DNA of 64,000 bases. It comes from Actinomadura oligospora ATCC 43269 (lineage in GTDB: Bacteria; Actinomycetota; Actinomycetes; Streptosporangiales; Streptosporangiaceae). The notes below the pieces were generated by a model, which was not told the DNA's origin, made no database searches, and was given only the letters and a program-made list of their open reading frames with translations. Below, piece after piece: positions 42,744 to 51,965 of this stretch. Position 1 is the stretch's first letter; the number at the start of each line of letters is the position of its first letter. Location: positions 1 through 64,000 of the forward strand of contig NZ_JADG01000019.1 in the NCBI RefSeq assembly GCF_000518265.1, read 5' to 3'. A program made the position numbers and the translations under genes.

Positions 42744-43913
42744 GTGAACGCTGATCTTGTTGTGGTGGGCTCCGGATTCTTCGGGCTCACCGTCGCCGAG
42801 CGCTGCGCCCGTGACCTCGGCCTACGGGTCCTGGTCCTGGAGCGCAGGCCCCACCTCGGCGGCAACGCCTACAGCGAGCCCGAGCCCGAGACGGGCATCG
42901 AGATCCACCGGTACGGCGCGCACCTGTTCCACACCTCCAATGAGCGGGTGTGGGAGTACGCGAACCGGTTCACGGCCTTCACCGACTACCGCCACCGCGT
43001 CTACTCGACCTACAAGGGCCGCGTCTACCAGATGCCGATCAACCTCGGCACGATCTGCGAGTTCCTCGGGCGGGCGGTCGGCCCCGACGAGGCGCGCGCC
43101 CTGGTCGCCGCCCAGGCCGCCGAGGTCACCGACCCGGCGAACCTGGAGGAGAAGGCGATCTCGCTGATCGGGCGCCCGCTGTACGAGGCGTTCATCCGCG
43201 GCTACACCGCCAAGCAGTGGCAGACCGACCCGCGCGAGCTGCCCGCCGAGATCATCACCCGGCTGCCCGTCCGCTACACCTTCGACAACCGGTACTTCAA
43301 CGACCGGTACGAGGGGCTGCCGGTGGACGGCTACACCGCGTGGCTGGAGCGGATGGCCGACCATCCGCTGATCGAGGTCCGCCTCGAGACCGACTTCTTC
43401 GACCTGCGGGACGAGATCGCCGGATCCGTCCCGGTCGTCTACACCGGCCCGCTCGACCGCTACTTCGGCTTCGCCGAGGGCGAGCTCGGCTGGCGCACCC
43501 TGGACTTCGAGACCGAGGTTCTGCCCACCGGCGACCACCAGGGCACCCCGGTGATGAACTACGCCGACGAGGACGTGCCGTACACCCGCGTCCACGAGTT
43601 CCGCCACTTCCACCCCGAGCGGACGCACTACCCGGACGACCGCACCGTGATCATGCGCGAGTACTCGAGGTTCGCCGGCCGCGGCGACGAGCCGTACTAC
43701 CCGATCAACACCCCCGCCGACCGGGAGCGGCTGCTGCGCTACCGCGCCATGGCCCGCCGCGAGGACGGCGTCCTGTTCGGCGGACGGCTCGGCACCTACC
43801 AGTACCTCGACATGCACATGGCGATCGCCAGCGCCCTCGGCCTGGTCGACAACCGGCTGCGCCCCCACTTCACCGAGGGCGCGCCGCTGATCAGCGGAGG
43901 AACCGACGAATGA
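42744..43913 (+). CDS. glf: UDP-galactopyranose mutase
   Basis: 389 residues. FAD-binding dinucleotide fold DLVVVGSGFFGLTVAER at the N-terminus, then RRPHLGGNAYSE and the UGM signatures HRYGAHLFHTSNERVW and YTAKQWQTDPRELPAEI, plus VRYTFDNRYFNDRYEGLP. The enzyme converts UDP-galactopyranose to UDP-galactofuranose, the donor for galactofuran. GTG 42744 is preferred because GGAAAG lies 7 bases upstream; GTG 42729 would add five residues. Its stop overlaps the GlfT2 start (ATGA), coupling donor synthesis to polymerisation. Confidence 0.97.
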   Translation: MNADLVVVGSGFFGLTVAERCARDLGLRVLVLERRPHLGGNAYSEPEPETGIEIHRYGAHLFHTSNERVWEYANRFTAFTDYRHRVYSTYKGRVYQMPINLGTICEFLGRAVGPDEARALVAAQAAEVTDPANLEEKAISLIGRPLYEAFIRGYTAKQWQTDPRELPAEIITRLPVRYTFDNRYFNDRYEGLPVDGYTAWLERMADHPLIEVRLETDFFDLRDEIAGSVPVVYTGPLDRYFGFAEGELGWRTLDFETEVLPTGDHQGTPVMNYADEDVPYTRVHEFRHFHPERTHYPDDRTVIMREYSRFAGRGDEPYYPINTPADRERLLRYRAMARREDGVLFGGRLGTYQYLDMHMAIASALGLVDNRLRPHFTEGAPLISGGTDE

Positions 43914-46120
43914 CCGACCCCATCGACACCACGGCGGACACCACCACGGCCGCCGGCACGGCCGCCGCCATCGGGACGGCCTCCGGCGCGGACGGCCTGC
44001 GGGTGCTGCACCGGGTGATCATGCCCGCCGAGCGCGACCTGGACGTGCTGCGCCTGTACGTGGACGGGAACGTGGTGTTCGGCCGCCGCTCGGCCGACCT
44101 CGCGGACGCCGCCGAGCAGCCGGCGGCCGAGCGCGACACGGTCCCGGCCCGCGACGGCGCCGCTGGGTACAGGTCGTCCTCCAAGGACGACAGCGCCGAG
44201 ATCATCGGCCGCCGCGGCATCGCCGTGCCGTCCGGCACGCGAGTGTCGTTCTGCACCTACTTCAACGCCTTCCCCGCCGGGTACTGGCGGCGCTGGAGCA
44301 CGGTCGAGACCGTCCGGCTGCGGCTGGCGGTGCGCGGCGAGGCGACCGTGCTGGTCTACCGCTCGTCCGGCAAGGGCCACCTGGAGCGGATCAAGGCGCT
44401 GCGGTTCGACTCCGAGGCCTCGGTCGAGCAGACCGTGGACCTGCCGCTCGCGCCGTTCATCGACGGCGGCTGGTACTGGTTCGACATCATCGCCGACGGC
44501 CCGGCCGCGGTCCTCGACCGGGCCGAGTGGTGCGCCGTCACCGAACCGGCGACGCCGGGCACCGCCACCATCGGCATCACCACCTTCAACCGGCCGAAGT
44601 TCTGCGTCGAGCAGCTCACCGCGCTCGCCGCCGCGGGCGACGTGCTGGACGTCGTCGACGAGATCATCGTCGTCGACCAGGGCACCGACCGCGTCGAGGA
44701 CCACCCCGACTTCGCCGCTGCCGCGGAGGCGCTCGGCGACCGGCTGCGCGTCATCGACCAGGCCAACCTGGGGGGCTCCGGCGGCTTCGCGCGCGCCATG
44801 CACGAGACCGTCGAGGCCGGGCGCAGCACCTACACGCTGCTGCTGGACGACGACGTCATCCTGGAGCCCGAGGGCATCGTCCGCGCCGTCACCTTCGCCG
44901 ACCTCGCCCGCGCCCCGATGATCGTCGGCGGCCACATGCTGGACCTGTACAACCGGTCGGTGCTGCACGTGTTCGGCGAGACGATCGCGCGCTACCGCTG
45001 GTGGATGGAGCCCGCCCCGCACACCTTCCTCGGCCACGACCTCGCGCACGCGCCGCTGCGGCACACCCCGTGGCTGCACCGCCGCGCCGACGTGGACTAC
45101 AACGCCTGGTGGATGTGCCTGATCCCGGTCGAGGTCATCGAGAAGATCGGCCTGTCCCTGCCGTTCTTCATCAAGTGGGACGACATCGAGTACGGCCTGC
45201 GCGCTAAGCAGGCGGGCATCACGACGGTGTCGCTCCCCGGTGCGGCGGTCTGGCACGTCCCGTGGCACTCCAAGGACGTCATGACCGACTGGCAGGCGTA
45301 CTTCACCGAGCGCAACCGCATCGTCACCGCGCTCATCTACTCGCCGTACGAGCGCGGCGGGAACATGCTCAAGGAGAGCCTGTTCATCACCATCAAGCAC
45401 GCCCTGGCCATGCAGTACTCCACGGCCGAGCTGATGCTGACCGCGATCGAGGACGCGCTCAAGGGCCCGTCCGACCTGCACCCGTCGATCGTCACCAAGA
45501 TGGGCGAGCTGCGCGACCTGCGGTCCCGGTTCGTGGACGCCCGCGCCGAGTCCGACCTGGACGCGTTCCCGCCGGTCCGCCGCCGCAAGCCGCCGCGCCG
45601 GGGCCGCGGCGTCGCGGCGCCCCACGACCGCAAGGCGATGATCCGGACCGCCCTGCTCGGCGCGGCCCGCCAGCTCAGGCCGGTGGACGAGCACCCGCGC
45701 ACCTACCCCGAGGCCGTCGTGCCGCACGTCGACCAGAGCTGGTGGCTGCTCACCAAGTTCGACAGCGCCCTGGTCTCCTCGGCGGACGGCACGAAGGCCG
45801 CCTGGTACCAGCGCGACCCGCGCCGCTTCTGGTCGCTGGTCCGCCGCGCCAACACGCTGCACGCGCGGCTGATGAAGGACTGGGACGCCCTGTCCGCCCG
45901 CTACAGGGCGGCGCTGCCCGAGCTCACCTCCCCGGACGCCTGGCAGGAGACCTTCGCGAAGGCCGGCAAGCCCGCTCCCGTCGCCAAGTCGGAGGCGGCC
46001 GCCAAGGCGGCGGCCGAGGTCGAGGCCGCCACGTCCGCCCGGGTGGACGTCCCCGCTGTCTCCCTGGACTCGGCGGCCGACGCGGCCCCGGGGGTGGATG
46101 AGAGCGGCCGGGCCGGCTGA
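43910..46120 (+). CDS. glfT2: Galactofuranosyltransferase GlfT2-like (GT2)
   Basis: 736 residues, the usual length plus a C-terminal extension. An N-terminal beta-barrel domain (about 30-200) precedes the GT-A domain: IGITTFNRPKFCVEQL, IIVVDQGTD, QANLGGSGGFARAM and the metal motif D313-D-D315. Catalytic D424-D425 (KWDDIEYG) and His449 (VWHVPWHSKD) match residues known in mycobacterial GlfT2. The enzyme polymerises galactofuran from UDP-Galf with alternating linkages. The Ala-rich tail (about 690-736) is extra. Coupled to glf and, through TGATG overlap, to the exporter permease. Confidence 0.93.
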   Translation: MTDPIDTTADTTTAAGTAAAIGTASGADGLRVLHRVIMPAERDLDVLRLYVDGNVVFGRRSADLADAAEQPAAERDTVPARDGAAGYRSSSKDDSAEIIGRRGIAVPSGTRVSFCTYFNAFPAGYWRRWSTVETVRLRLAVRGEATVLVYRSSGKGHLERIKALRFDSEASVEQTVDLPLAPFIDGGWYWFDIIADGPAAVLDRAEWCAVTEPATPGTATIGITTFNRPKFCVEQLTALAAAGDVLDVVDEIIVVDQGTDRVEDHPDFAAAAEALGDRLRVIDQANLGGSGGFARAMHETVEAGRSTYTLLLDDDVILEPEGIVRAVTFADLARAPMIVGGHMLDLYNRSVLHVFGETIARYRWWMEPAPHTFLGHDLAHAPLRHTPWLHRRADVDYNAWWMCLIPVEVIEKIGLSLPFFIKWDDIEYGLRAKQAGITTVSLPGAAVWHVPWHSKDVMTDWQAYFTERNRIVTALIYSPYERGGNMLKESLFITIKHALAMQYSTAELMLTAIEDALKGPSDLHPSIVTKMGELRDLRSRFVDARAESDLDAFPPVRRRKPPRRGRGVAAPHDRKAMIRTALLGAARQLRPVDEHPRTYPEAVVPHVDQSWWLLTKFDSALVSSADGTKAAWYQRDPRRFWSLVRRANTLHARLMKDWDALSARYRAALPELTSPDAWQETFAKAGKPAPVAKSEAAAKAAAEVEAATSARVDVPAVSLDSAADAAPGVDESGRAG

Positions 46121-47172
46121 TGTCCGACGCCTCGGGGGAGCATCCGGACGTCGCCTCGCCCGGACCGGGCGCGGCCTATGCGCCGCGTCCGGTGTCCGGC
46201 ATGGCGTCGGACCCGTTCCCGGACGCCCCCACGCGGGACGCCTTCAGGCAGGACGCCCCCACACCGGGTCCACGCGACCCGGGTCCGGATGAGCCGGGTC
46301 TCCGTGAGCCGGACGCGTGGCAGGCGGACGCCGGGCTGGTCGCGCCGGGCCGGGGTGGCGGGCTCGGGGACGTCCTCCAGCGGCGGTACCTGCTGCGACT
46401 GGTCGTCCGGCGGGAGCTGCGCGCCCGGTACCAGAGCTCGCTGCTCGGGTTCGGATGGTCGTACGTGCGGCCCGCGGCGCACTTCGCGGTGTTCTACTTC
46501 GTGGCCGGGAAGTTCCTCGGGATGAGCCACCGGGTCGATCATTTCCCGATCTTCATGTTCTCGGCCCTGGTGCTGGTCTCGTTCTTCAACGAGACGCTGA
46601 TCAACGCGACCCACGCGGTGCTCGGGAACGCGGCGCTGGTGCGCAAGGTGTACCTGCCGCGCGAGCTGTTCCCGGTGGCTTCGCTGCTGGTCTCGCTCGT
46701 CCACCTGCTGCCCGGCCTCGGGATCGTGGTGGCCGTCGCGGCGGCGTGGGGCTGGACGCCGTCGCCGGCCGCGCTCGGGTCGGCGCTCCTCGGGTTCCTC
46801 ATCGTCGCGACCCTCGGCCTCGGTCTCGGCCTGGCCTGCGCGGCGCTGCACGTGTTCTACCGGGACACCGACAAGGTCGTGGACATCGCGACGCTGGTCG
46901 TCACGTGGTCGGTGCCGATGATCTACCCGTGGCACGTCGTCGAGGACACCGCCCCGCACTGGGCGTCCGAGCTGTACCTGGCCAATCCGCTCGCCGAGGC
47001 CGTGCTGCTGTTCCAGCGCGCGTTCTGGTGGCCGACCACCGACGGGACGTTCCTGTTCCCGCCGCACCTCACCCGGGACGCGGTGGCCGCCCTCGCCGGG
47101 TCGGTGCTCGTCCTGGTCGTCGGGCAGTACGTCTTCGCCCGCCTGCAGCGCCGCTTCGCCGAGGAGCTCTGA
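46120..47172 (+). CDS. wzm: ABC-2 type polysaccharide export permease (Wzm-like)
   Basis: 350 residues. A Pro/Asp-rich N-terminal extension (about 1-75) precedes the conserved VRRELRARYQSSLLGFGWSY, then six hydrophobic helices to the C-terminus. Such permeases export lipid-linked O-antigen or galactan. Mycobacterial Rv3783 lies in the same position next to glfT2. The ATG overlaps the GlfT2 stop. The ATPase follows after 18 bases. Confidence 0.9.
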   Translation: MSDASGEHPDVASPGPGAAYAPRPVSGMASDPFPDAPTRDAFRQDAPTPGPRDPGPDEPGLREPDAWQADAGLVAPGRGGGLGDVLQRRYLLRLVVRRELRARYQSSLLGFGWSYVRPAAHFAVFYFVAGKFLGMSHRVDHFPIFMFSALVLVSFFNETLINATHAVLGNAALVRKVYLPRELFPVASLLVSLVHLLPGLGIVVAVAAAWGWTPSPAALGSALLGFLIVATLGLGLGLACAALHVFYRDTDKVVDIATLVVTWSVPMIYPWHVVEDTAPHWASELYLANPLAEAVLLFQRAFWWPTTDGTFLFPPHLTRDAVAALAGSVLVLVVGQYVFARLQRRFAEEL

Positions 47173-47190
47173 CGTGACGCGAGCAGCGAG

Positions 47191-47964
47191 GTGACGCCCG
47201 CGCTGGTGCTGGACGGGGTGAGCAAGCAGTTCACGCTCCGGCACGCCCGGTCGATCAAGAACATCACCGTCCGGGCGCTGCGCCGCGAACGGCTGCGCGA
47301 CCGGTTCACCGCGCTGGACCAGGTCTCCGCCGAGGTCGCGGTCGGCGAGTCGGTCGCGCTGCTCGGCACCAACGGCTCCGGCAAGTCCACCCTGCTGAAG
47401 ATCATCTCCGGCGTGCTGCCGCCCGACTCGGGACGCGTCCTGGTCCGCGGCCGCGTCGCCGGGCTCATCGAGGTCGGCGCGGGCCTGCACCCCGAGCTCA
47501 CCGGACGCGAGAACGTCTTCCTCAACGGCGCGATCCTTGGGATGGACCGCGCCGAGACCGTCGCCAAGTTCGACTCGATCGTCGAGTTCGCCGACATCGG
47601 CGCGTTCCTGGACCAGCCGGTGCGCTTCTACTCGTCCGGCATGTTCATGCGCCTGGCGTTCTCCATCGCCGTCCACACCGACCCGGACGTCTTCCTCATC
47701 GACGAGGTCCTGGCCGTCGGCGACCCGCTGTTCCGGGACAAGTGCATCGCCCGCCTCACCGAGTTCCGCGACAGCGGCCGGACGATGGTCATGGTCGCCC
47801 ACGACGTCGCCCTGCTGCGTTCGCTGTGCTCGCGCGGGATCTTCCTGGAGCGCGGGAAGGTCGTCTGGGACGGCGACATCGACACGGCGGCCGATCTCCT
47901 CGTCCGTAAGCGCAGGCAGCGCCGTGCGGCCCTGGCCGCCGGGAGAGCGCCGAAGCTGGGCTAA
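47191..47964 (+). CDS. wzt: ABC transporter ATPase of the polysaccharide exporter (Wzt-like)
   Basis: 257 residues. Walker A GTNGSGKS (59-66), signature YSSGMFMRLAF, Walker B DVFLIDEVLAVGD and the switch His in MVAHD. The opening HARSIKNITVRALRRE is typical of O-antigen/galactan exporters such as Rv3781. There is no C-terminal carbohydrate-recognition domain, so export probably does not require terminal modification. GTG start with GCAGCGAGG upstream. Pairs with the Wzm-like permease. Confidence 0.92.
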   Translation: MTPALVLDGVSKQFTLRHARSIKNITVRALRRERLRDRFTALDQVSAEVAVGESVALLGTNGSGKSTLLKIISGVLPPDSGRVLVRGRVAGLIEVGAGLHPELTGRENVFLNGAILGMDRAETVAKFDSIVEFADIGAFLDQPVRFYSSGMFMRLAFSIAVHTDPDVFLIDEVLAVGDPLFRDKCIARLTEFRDSGRTMVMVAHDVALLRSLCSRGIFLERGKVVWDGDIDTAADLLVRKRRQRRAALAAGRAPKLG

Positions 47965-48010
47965 GTTGATGGACGGTCTGCGCCGTCCGAAAGATGGGAG
48001 AGTGTTCCGG

Positions 48011-49507
48011 TTGAGGGTGCGACGTCTGATGTGCGCCTTGGTCGCCGGAGCGCTGCTGCTGAGCGGGTGCGGGGCGGACGGCAAGGAGCGGAACAAGGCC
48101 GGGAAGCCGAAGGGCGGCGTCACGGCCTCCCAGCCCGCCCGCAAGCCGAACATCCTCTACGTCCTCACCGACGACCTGTCGTGGGACCTGGTCGACCACA
48201 TGCCGAACGTCAAGCGCCTGCAGCAGCAGGGCATGACGTTCTCGAACTACTTCGTGGCCGACACGCTGTGCTGCCCGTCCCGCGCGTCGATCCTGACCGG
48301 CAAGTACCCGCACAACACCGGCGTGCTCAGCAACGACCCGCCGACCGGCGGCTACGACGTGTTCAACTCGCGCGGCAACGAGCAGAACACGTTCGCCGTG
48401 GCGCTGAAGAACTCCGGCTACCGGACCGCCCTGATGGGCAAGTACCTCAACGGCTACGAGGCCACCAAGAAGCAGGGCTCGTCCCGCACCTACGTCCCCC
48501 CGGGCTGGACGGAATGGGACGTCACCGGCCTCGGCTACGCGAACTACAACTACGACCTCAACAGCAACGGGACGCTGACCCACCACGGCTGGAAGCCGGG
48601 CGACTACCTCAACACCGTCATCACCGGCAAGGGCGTCGACTTCATCAACCGCTCGGCGGAGGCGAAGCAGCCGTTCCTGCTGGAGATGTCCACCTTCTCC
48701 CCGCACAGCCCCGCGACCGCCGCGCCCGAGGACACGCGCAGGTTCGGCTCGCTCAGGGCGCCCCGCACCCCCGGGTTCAACGAGCCGGACATCGCTGACA
48801 AGCCGGGCTGGCTGCGCGGCTACCCGGCGCTCAGGAAGAAGCAGATCGCCGCCGTCGACGCGGCGTTCCGGGACCGCGTCCGGGCCGTCCAGTCGGTGGA
48901 CCGCATGATCGGCAGGCTGCTCGACACCCTCCGGGCACGCGGCCTGGCGAACGACACCTACGTCGTCTTCAACTCCGACAACGGGTACCACCTGGGCCAG
49001 CACCGCCTGGAAGAGGGCAAGCTGACCGCCTACGACACCGACATCAAGGTCCCCCTGATCGTCGCCGGTCCCGGCGTCAAGGCGGGGGCCACCGAGCCCC
49101 GCTTCGCCCAGAACACCGACATCTGCCCCACCTTCCAGGACCTGGCGGGCCTGACGCCGCCCGAGTCGGCGGACGGTCGTTCGCTGGCCCCCCTGCTGCG
49201 CGGTGAGCCGGTCGCGTCCTGGCGCAACACGGCCTACATCGAGCATCTGGGCCCGCGGTTCCAGGCGGACGACCCGGACCTGCCCACGCGGTTCGGCGGC
49301 AACCCGCCGACCTACCATGCCGTCCGGACCCAGAACGAGCTCTACGTCGAGTACGAGAACGGCGACCGCGAGTACTACGACCTGACCAGGGACCCGTGGG
49401 AACTGGCCAACATGTACCCCCAGGCCCCGCCGTCCCGCAAAGCCGAGCTGAGCGCCCTGGTCAACGAGTACCGCACGTGCGCCGGTCCCCGTTGCCGCAA
49501 CCTCTGA
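48011..49507 (+). CDS. Lipoprotein sulfatase
   Basis: 498 residues from TTG 48011. The signal MRVRRLMCALVAGALLLSGC gives lipobox Cys20. The alkaline phosphatase/sulfatase fold follows: NILYVLTDDLSWDLV (metal Asp pair), then C87-C-P-S-R91 followed by ASILTGKYPHN, the formylglycine motif CxPSR of type I sulfatases. YVVFNSDNGYHLGQH supplies further metal ligands. Closest pattern: N-acetylglucosamine-6-sulfatase-like. The start is uncertain: GGGAG at 47996-48000 suits TTG 48011 best, but GTG 48002 and ATG 47969 are in frame. A partner for the sulfotransferase 5 kb away. Confidence 0.85.
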   Translation: MRVRRLMCALVAGALLLSGCGADGKERNKAGKPKGGVTASQPARKPNILYVLTDDLSWDLVDHMPNVKRLQQQGMTFSNYFVADTLCCPSRASILTGKYPHNTGVLSNDPPTGGYDVFNSRGNEQNTFAVALKNSGYRTALMGKYLNGYEATKKQGSSRTYVPPGWTEWDVTGLGYANYNYDLNSNGTLTHHGWKPGDYLNTVITGKGVDFINRSAEAKQPFLLEMSTFSPHSPATAAPEDTRRFGSLRAPRTPGFNEPDIADKPGWLRGYPALRKKQIAAVDAAFRDRVRAVQSVDRMIGRLLDTLRARGLANDTYVVFNSDNGYHLGQHRLEEGKLTAYDTDIKVPLIVAGPGVKAGATEPRFAQNTDICPTFQDLAGLTPPESADGRSLAPLLRGEPVASWRNTAYIEHLGPRFQADDPDLPTRFGGNPPTYHAVRTQNELYVEYENGDREYYDLTRDPWELANMYPQAPPSRKAELSALVNEYRTCAGPRCRNL

Positions 49508-49557
49508 CGGCCGCCGCCGCGCCGGGACCCCACCGGGCCGGGCATTAGGGTTCCGGT

Positions 49558-50673
49558 GTGTATTACCTGGTCGGCACCACCGGATATCCCAACTACGGGG
49601 ACGAACTGATCGCGGCGGCCTGGCTCCGGCATCTGGCCGTGGTCGCCCCCGACAAGGACGTCTGGCTCGACTGCCCGAGTCCGGGGAACGCCGCCGTGCT
49701 GCTCGACGGCCTGCACCCGAGGGCGCGGTTCACCGACACGTTCTGGCGGTTGTGCTGGGAGGCGCCGTCGGACGAGGCGTGGGAGGTCGCACACTGGGTG
49801 CGGCGGGCCATGCGCGACCCGTGGACGGCGGTCCGGTTCGCGGCCGGGATCGAGCTCGCGGCGACCGCGGAGATCGTGCACCTGATCGGCGGCGGATACG
49901 TCACCGGAATGTGGCCCCGCCACTACGGGCTGCCCGCCGCGGCGGCGGGCGCGGTCGAACGGTCGGGTGGACGGGCCGTGATGACCGGCCAGGGGCTCTG
50001 GCCGCTGCCCGAGTACGGCGAGGGGCTCCTGCCCTGGCTGGTTCCGTCGTTCGAGCTGGTCGACGTCCGGGACGAGCCGTCCGCCCGGATCCTCGGCGAC
50101 GCGACCGCCGTCAGCCGGACGGGCGACGACGTGTTCCTGGACCTCGGGCCGCACCTGTACCGGTATCCCGGCGAGCCGCTGCGCGAGGTCATGCTCTGCC
50201 TGCAGTCGGACCTGCTGGCCATGCCTCGTCCCGCCTTGGCGGCCTTCGTGCGGAGCACCCTGCGCGACTGGGGCGTCACGCCGGATCAGGTCGGCGTCGT
50301 CGAGGGCATCCCGGGCGTCGACCGCGCGGTCTTCGACCTGCTGGAGCCCGACCTTCCTGGGGCCCGGTTCTATCCGTTCGCGGGCGTCTGGAAACACGGA
50401 CTGCCCGCGGAAGCCGGGCAGACCTGGATCTCCACCCGGTTCCACCCGCACCTGCTCGCCGCCGCGGCGGGCGCGAACGGCGTGGCCGTCACGATCAACG
50501 AGGAGTACTACCCGGTCAAGCACCGCTCGCTGACCGACCTCGGGACGGCCTGGACGGTCACCGACGGCCGGACGACCCCGTCGCGTCCGTCCGGCGGCGG
50601 CCTCGACGCCGGGGTCACGCGCCGGATGGGACGGGAGAAGGCCGGGCTCGCCGCCAGGATCTACGGGGCCTAG
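49558..50673 (+). CDS. Polysaccharide pyruvyltransferase family protein
   Basis: 371 residues. The N-terminus YYLVGTTGYPNYGDELIAAA is the GT-B-like GDE motif, IVHLIGGGYVTGMW is central, and STRFHPHLLAAAAGANGVAV is the hallmark (R/S)xRxH...A.G segment of CsaB/WcaK-type pyruvyltransferases. These add ketal-linked pyruvate to wall or capsule sugars, giving negative charge. GTG start. Convergent with the esterase gene; the two stop codons overlap by 4 bases. Confidence 0.82.
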   Translation: MYYLVGTTGYPNYGDELIAAAWLRHLAVVAPDKDVWLDCPSPGNAAVLLDGLHPRARFTDTFWRLCWEAPSDEAWEVAHWVRRAMRDPWTAVRFAAGIELAATAEIVHLIGGGYVTGMWPRHYGLPAAAAGAVERSGGRAVMTGQGLWPLPEYGEGLLPWLVPSFELVDVRDEPSARILGDATAVSRTGDDVFLDLGPHLYRYPGEPLREVMLCLQSDLLAMPRPALAAFVRSTLRDWGVTPDQVGVVEGIPGVDRAVFDLLEPDLPGARFYPFAGVWKHGLPAEAGQTWISTRFHPHLLAAAAGANGVAVTINEEYYPVKHRSLTDLGTAWTVTDGRTTPSRPSGGGLDAGVTRRMGREKAGLAARIYGA

Positions 50674-51794
50674 GGCTTCCCCGTCTTGAGCCGGGAGCTC
50701 ATCCACTGGAGCACCTTCGGCAGGACGCGGTTCCAGGTCTCGAAGTTGTGGCCGCCGACCGGGAGGGTCAGGGCGTCGGCCTGCATCGGGGGCTTGACGA
50801 GGGAGAGGAACCGCTTGGTCCCCGCCTCGTTCCTCTCGCCCTGCTCGCTGGTGGTGACCAGGGCCGAGACCGGGGGAGCGGGGAGGTTCCGCAGCCGCCA
50901 GAACAGGTCGTTCTCGTTGCGCACGGCGTCGCTCCCGCCGTACAGGTCCCCGGTCGTCACGTCCTTGACGGCGTTGTAGTAGCCGGACATCGACGCGGCG
51001 GCCGAGTAGACGTTCGAGGCGCGCATGGCGAGCTTCAGCGAGCAGTAGCCGCCGGTGGACAGGCCGAAGACGCCCCAGCCCGAGCGGTCGGCCGCCACCG
51101 GATAGGTGCCGCGCACAGCCTCCGGGAGGTCCTGGGCGAGGAAGGTCGCGGTCTGCGGGCCGCTCAGGACGTCCATGCACTCGGTGTCGCGCCCCTGGCC
51201 GATCGTGGGACGCAGCAGGACATAGACGGTCGGCTGGACGCGGCCCGCGTTCATCTCGTCCAGGGCGGTCTGCGGGACCTTCACCCGGTCGACCAGGTTC
51301 CGGACGGCGCCCGGGTAGCCGCTCAGCCCGACCGCGACCGGGAAGCGCCGCTCCTTGCCGCCGGGCTGGAAGTACTGCGGCGGCAGGTAGACGTAGGCGC
51401 GGGCGTGCAGGCCGGACCGGACGCCGCGGATGTCCACGGTGTCCAGGCGGCCGTCCTTCTCGGGGACGTGACCGAACGAGGGATCGGGATCCCGGCGGAT
51501 CAGCTGGGACACCGCGGTCGGGGAGCCCTTCGCCGACGTGACGATGCGTCCGCCGTCCTCGCCCGCGGCGCCGGCGAGTTCGCCCCAGGTCGCGTAGAAG
51601 CCGAAGTTCCGGTTCACCAGGACCAGCACCAGGCCGATGACCAGGGCCTGCGTGCCCGCGAACGCGCCGAGGCGGGCGATCGTGAACAGGGGGCCGGGAC
51701 GGCCCAGCCGACGCCAGCCGGCGATGGTGCCGGTCACCGCGGCCAGCACCGCGGCGGTCAGCAGGATCAGCAGCGGCCAGCCGGTCAGAGACAC
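50670..51794 (-). CDS. Membrane-anchored esterase D / mycolyltransferase-like alpha/beta hydrolase
   Basis: 374 residues. Two N-terminal transmembrane helices (about 5-25 and 40-62) precede an extracytoplasmic alpha/beta hydrolase. The nucleophile elbow is GLSTGGYCS (Ser246), followed by LKLAMRASNVYSAAASMSGY; the late GGHNFETW gives His349. This layout resembles PF00756 esterases related to antigen 85, but Ser in G-x-S-x-G with an extra Cys does not prove mycolyl transfer. GTG 51794 has GGGAG 6 bases upstream. May act on wall ester groups. Confidence 0.75.
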   Translation of the reverse strand: MSLTGWPLLILLTAAVLAAVTGTIAGWRRLGRPGPLFTIARLGAFAGTQALVIGLVLVLVNRNFGFYATWGELAGAAGEDGGRIVTSAKGSPTAVSQLIRRDPDPSFGHVPEKDGRLDTVDIRGVRSGLHARAYVYLPPQYFQPGGKERRFPVAVGLSGYPGAVRNLVDRVKVPQTALDEMNAGRVQPTVYVLLRPTIGQGRDTECMDVLSGPQTATFLAQDLPEAVRGTYPVAADRSGWGVFGLSTGGYCSLKLAMRASNVYSAAASMSGYYNAVKDVTTGDLYGGSDAVRNENDLFWRLRNLPAPPVSALVTTSEQGERNEAGTKRFLSLVKPPMQADALTLPVGGHNFETWNRVLPKVLQWMSSRLKTGKP

Positions 51795-51965
51795 GGGCGC
51801 TCCCGGGGCTGTTGTCCGAAGGTGGTCAAGGGAGATTACCGGCTTTGTGGATCTTTCGATGCCGCCGGTTGGAGATCCCCTAATATGCCGGGTCCTGAAG
51901 CGATCCAGAGGAAGCGCCGGGCGGCTCCCCTCCCGTCGCGTCCCCACCTTCGACGAAGAGGACCT

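Noticed and set aside
50670..51794. Antigen 85 mycolyltransferase identity for the esterase
   Set aside because: Fold and triad agree only at superfamily level; no evidence for mycolic acids in the window and it has N-terminal membrane helices unlike secreted antigen 85.
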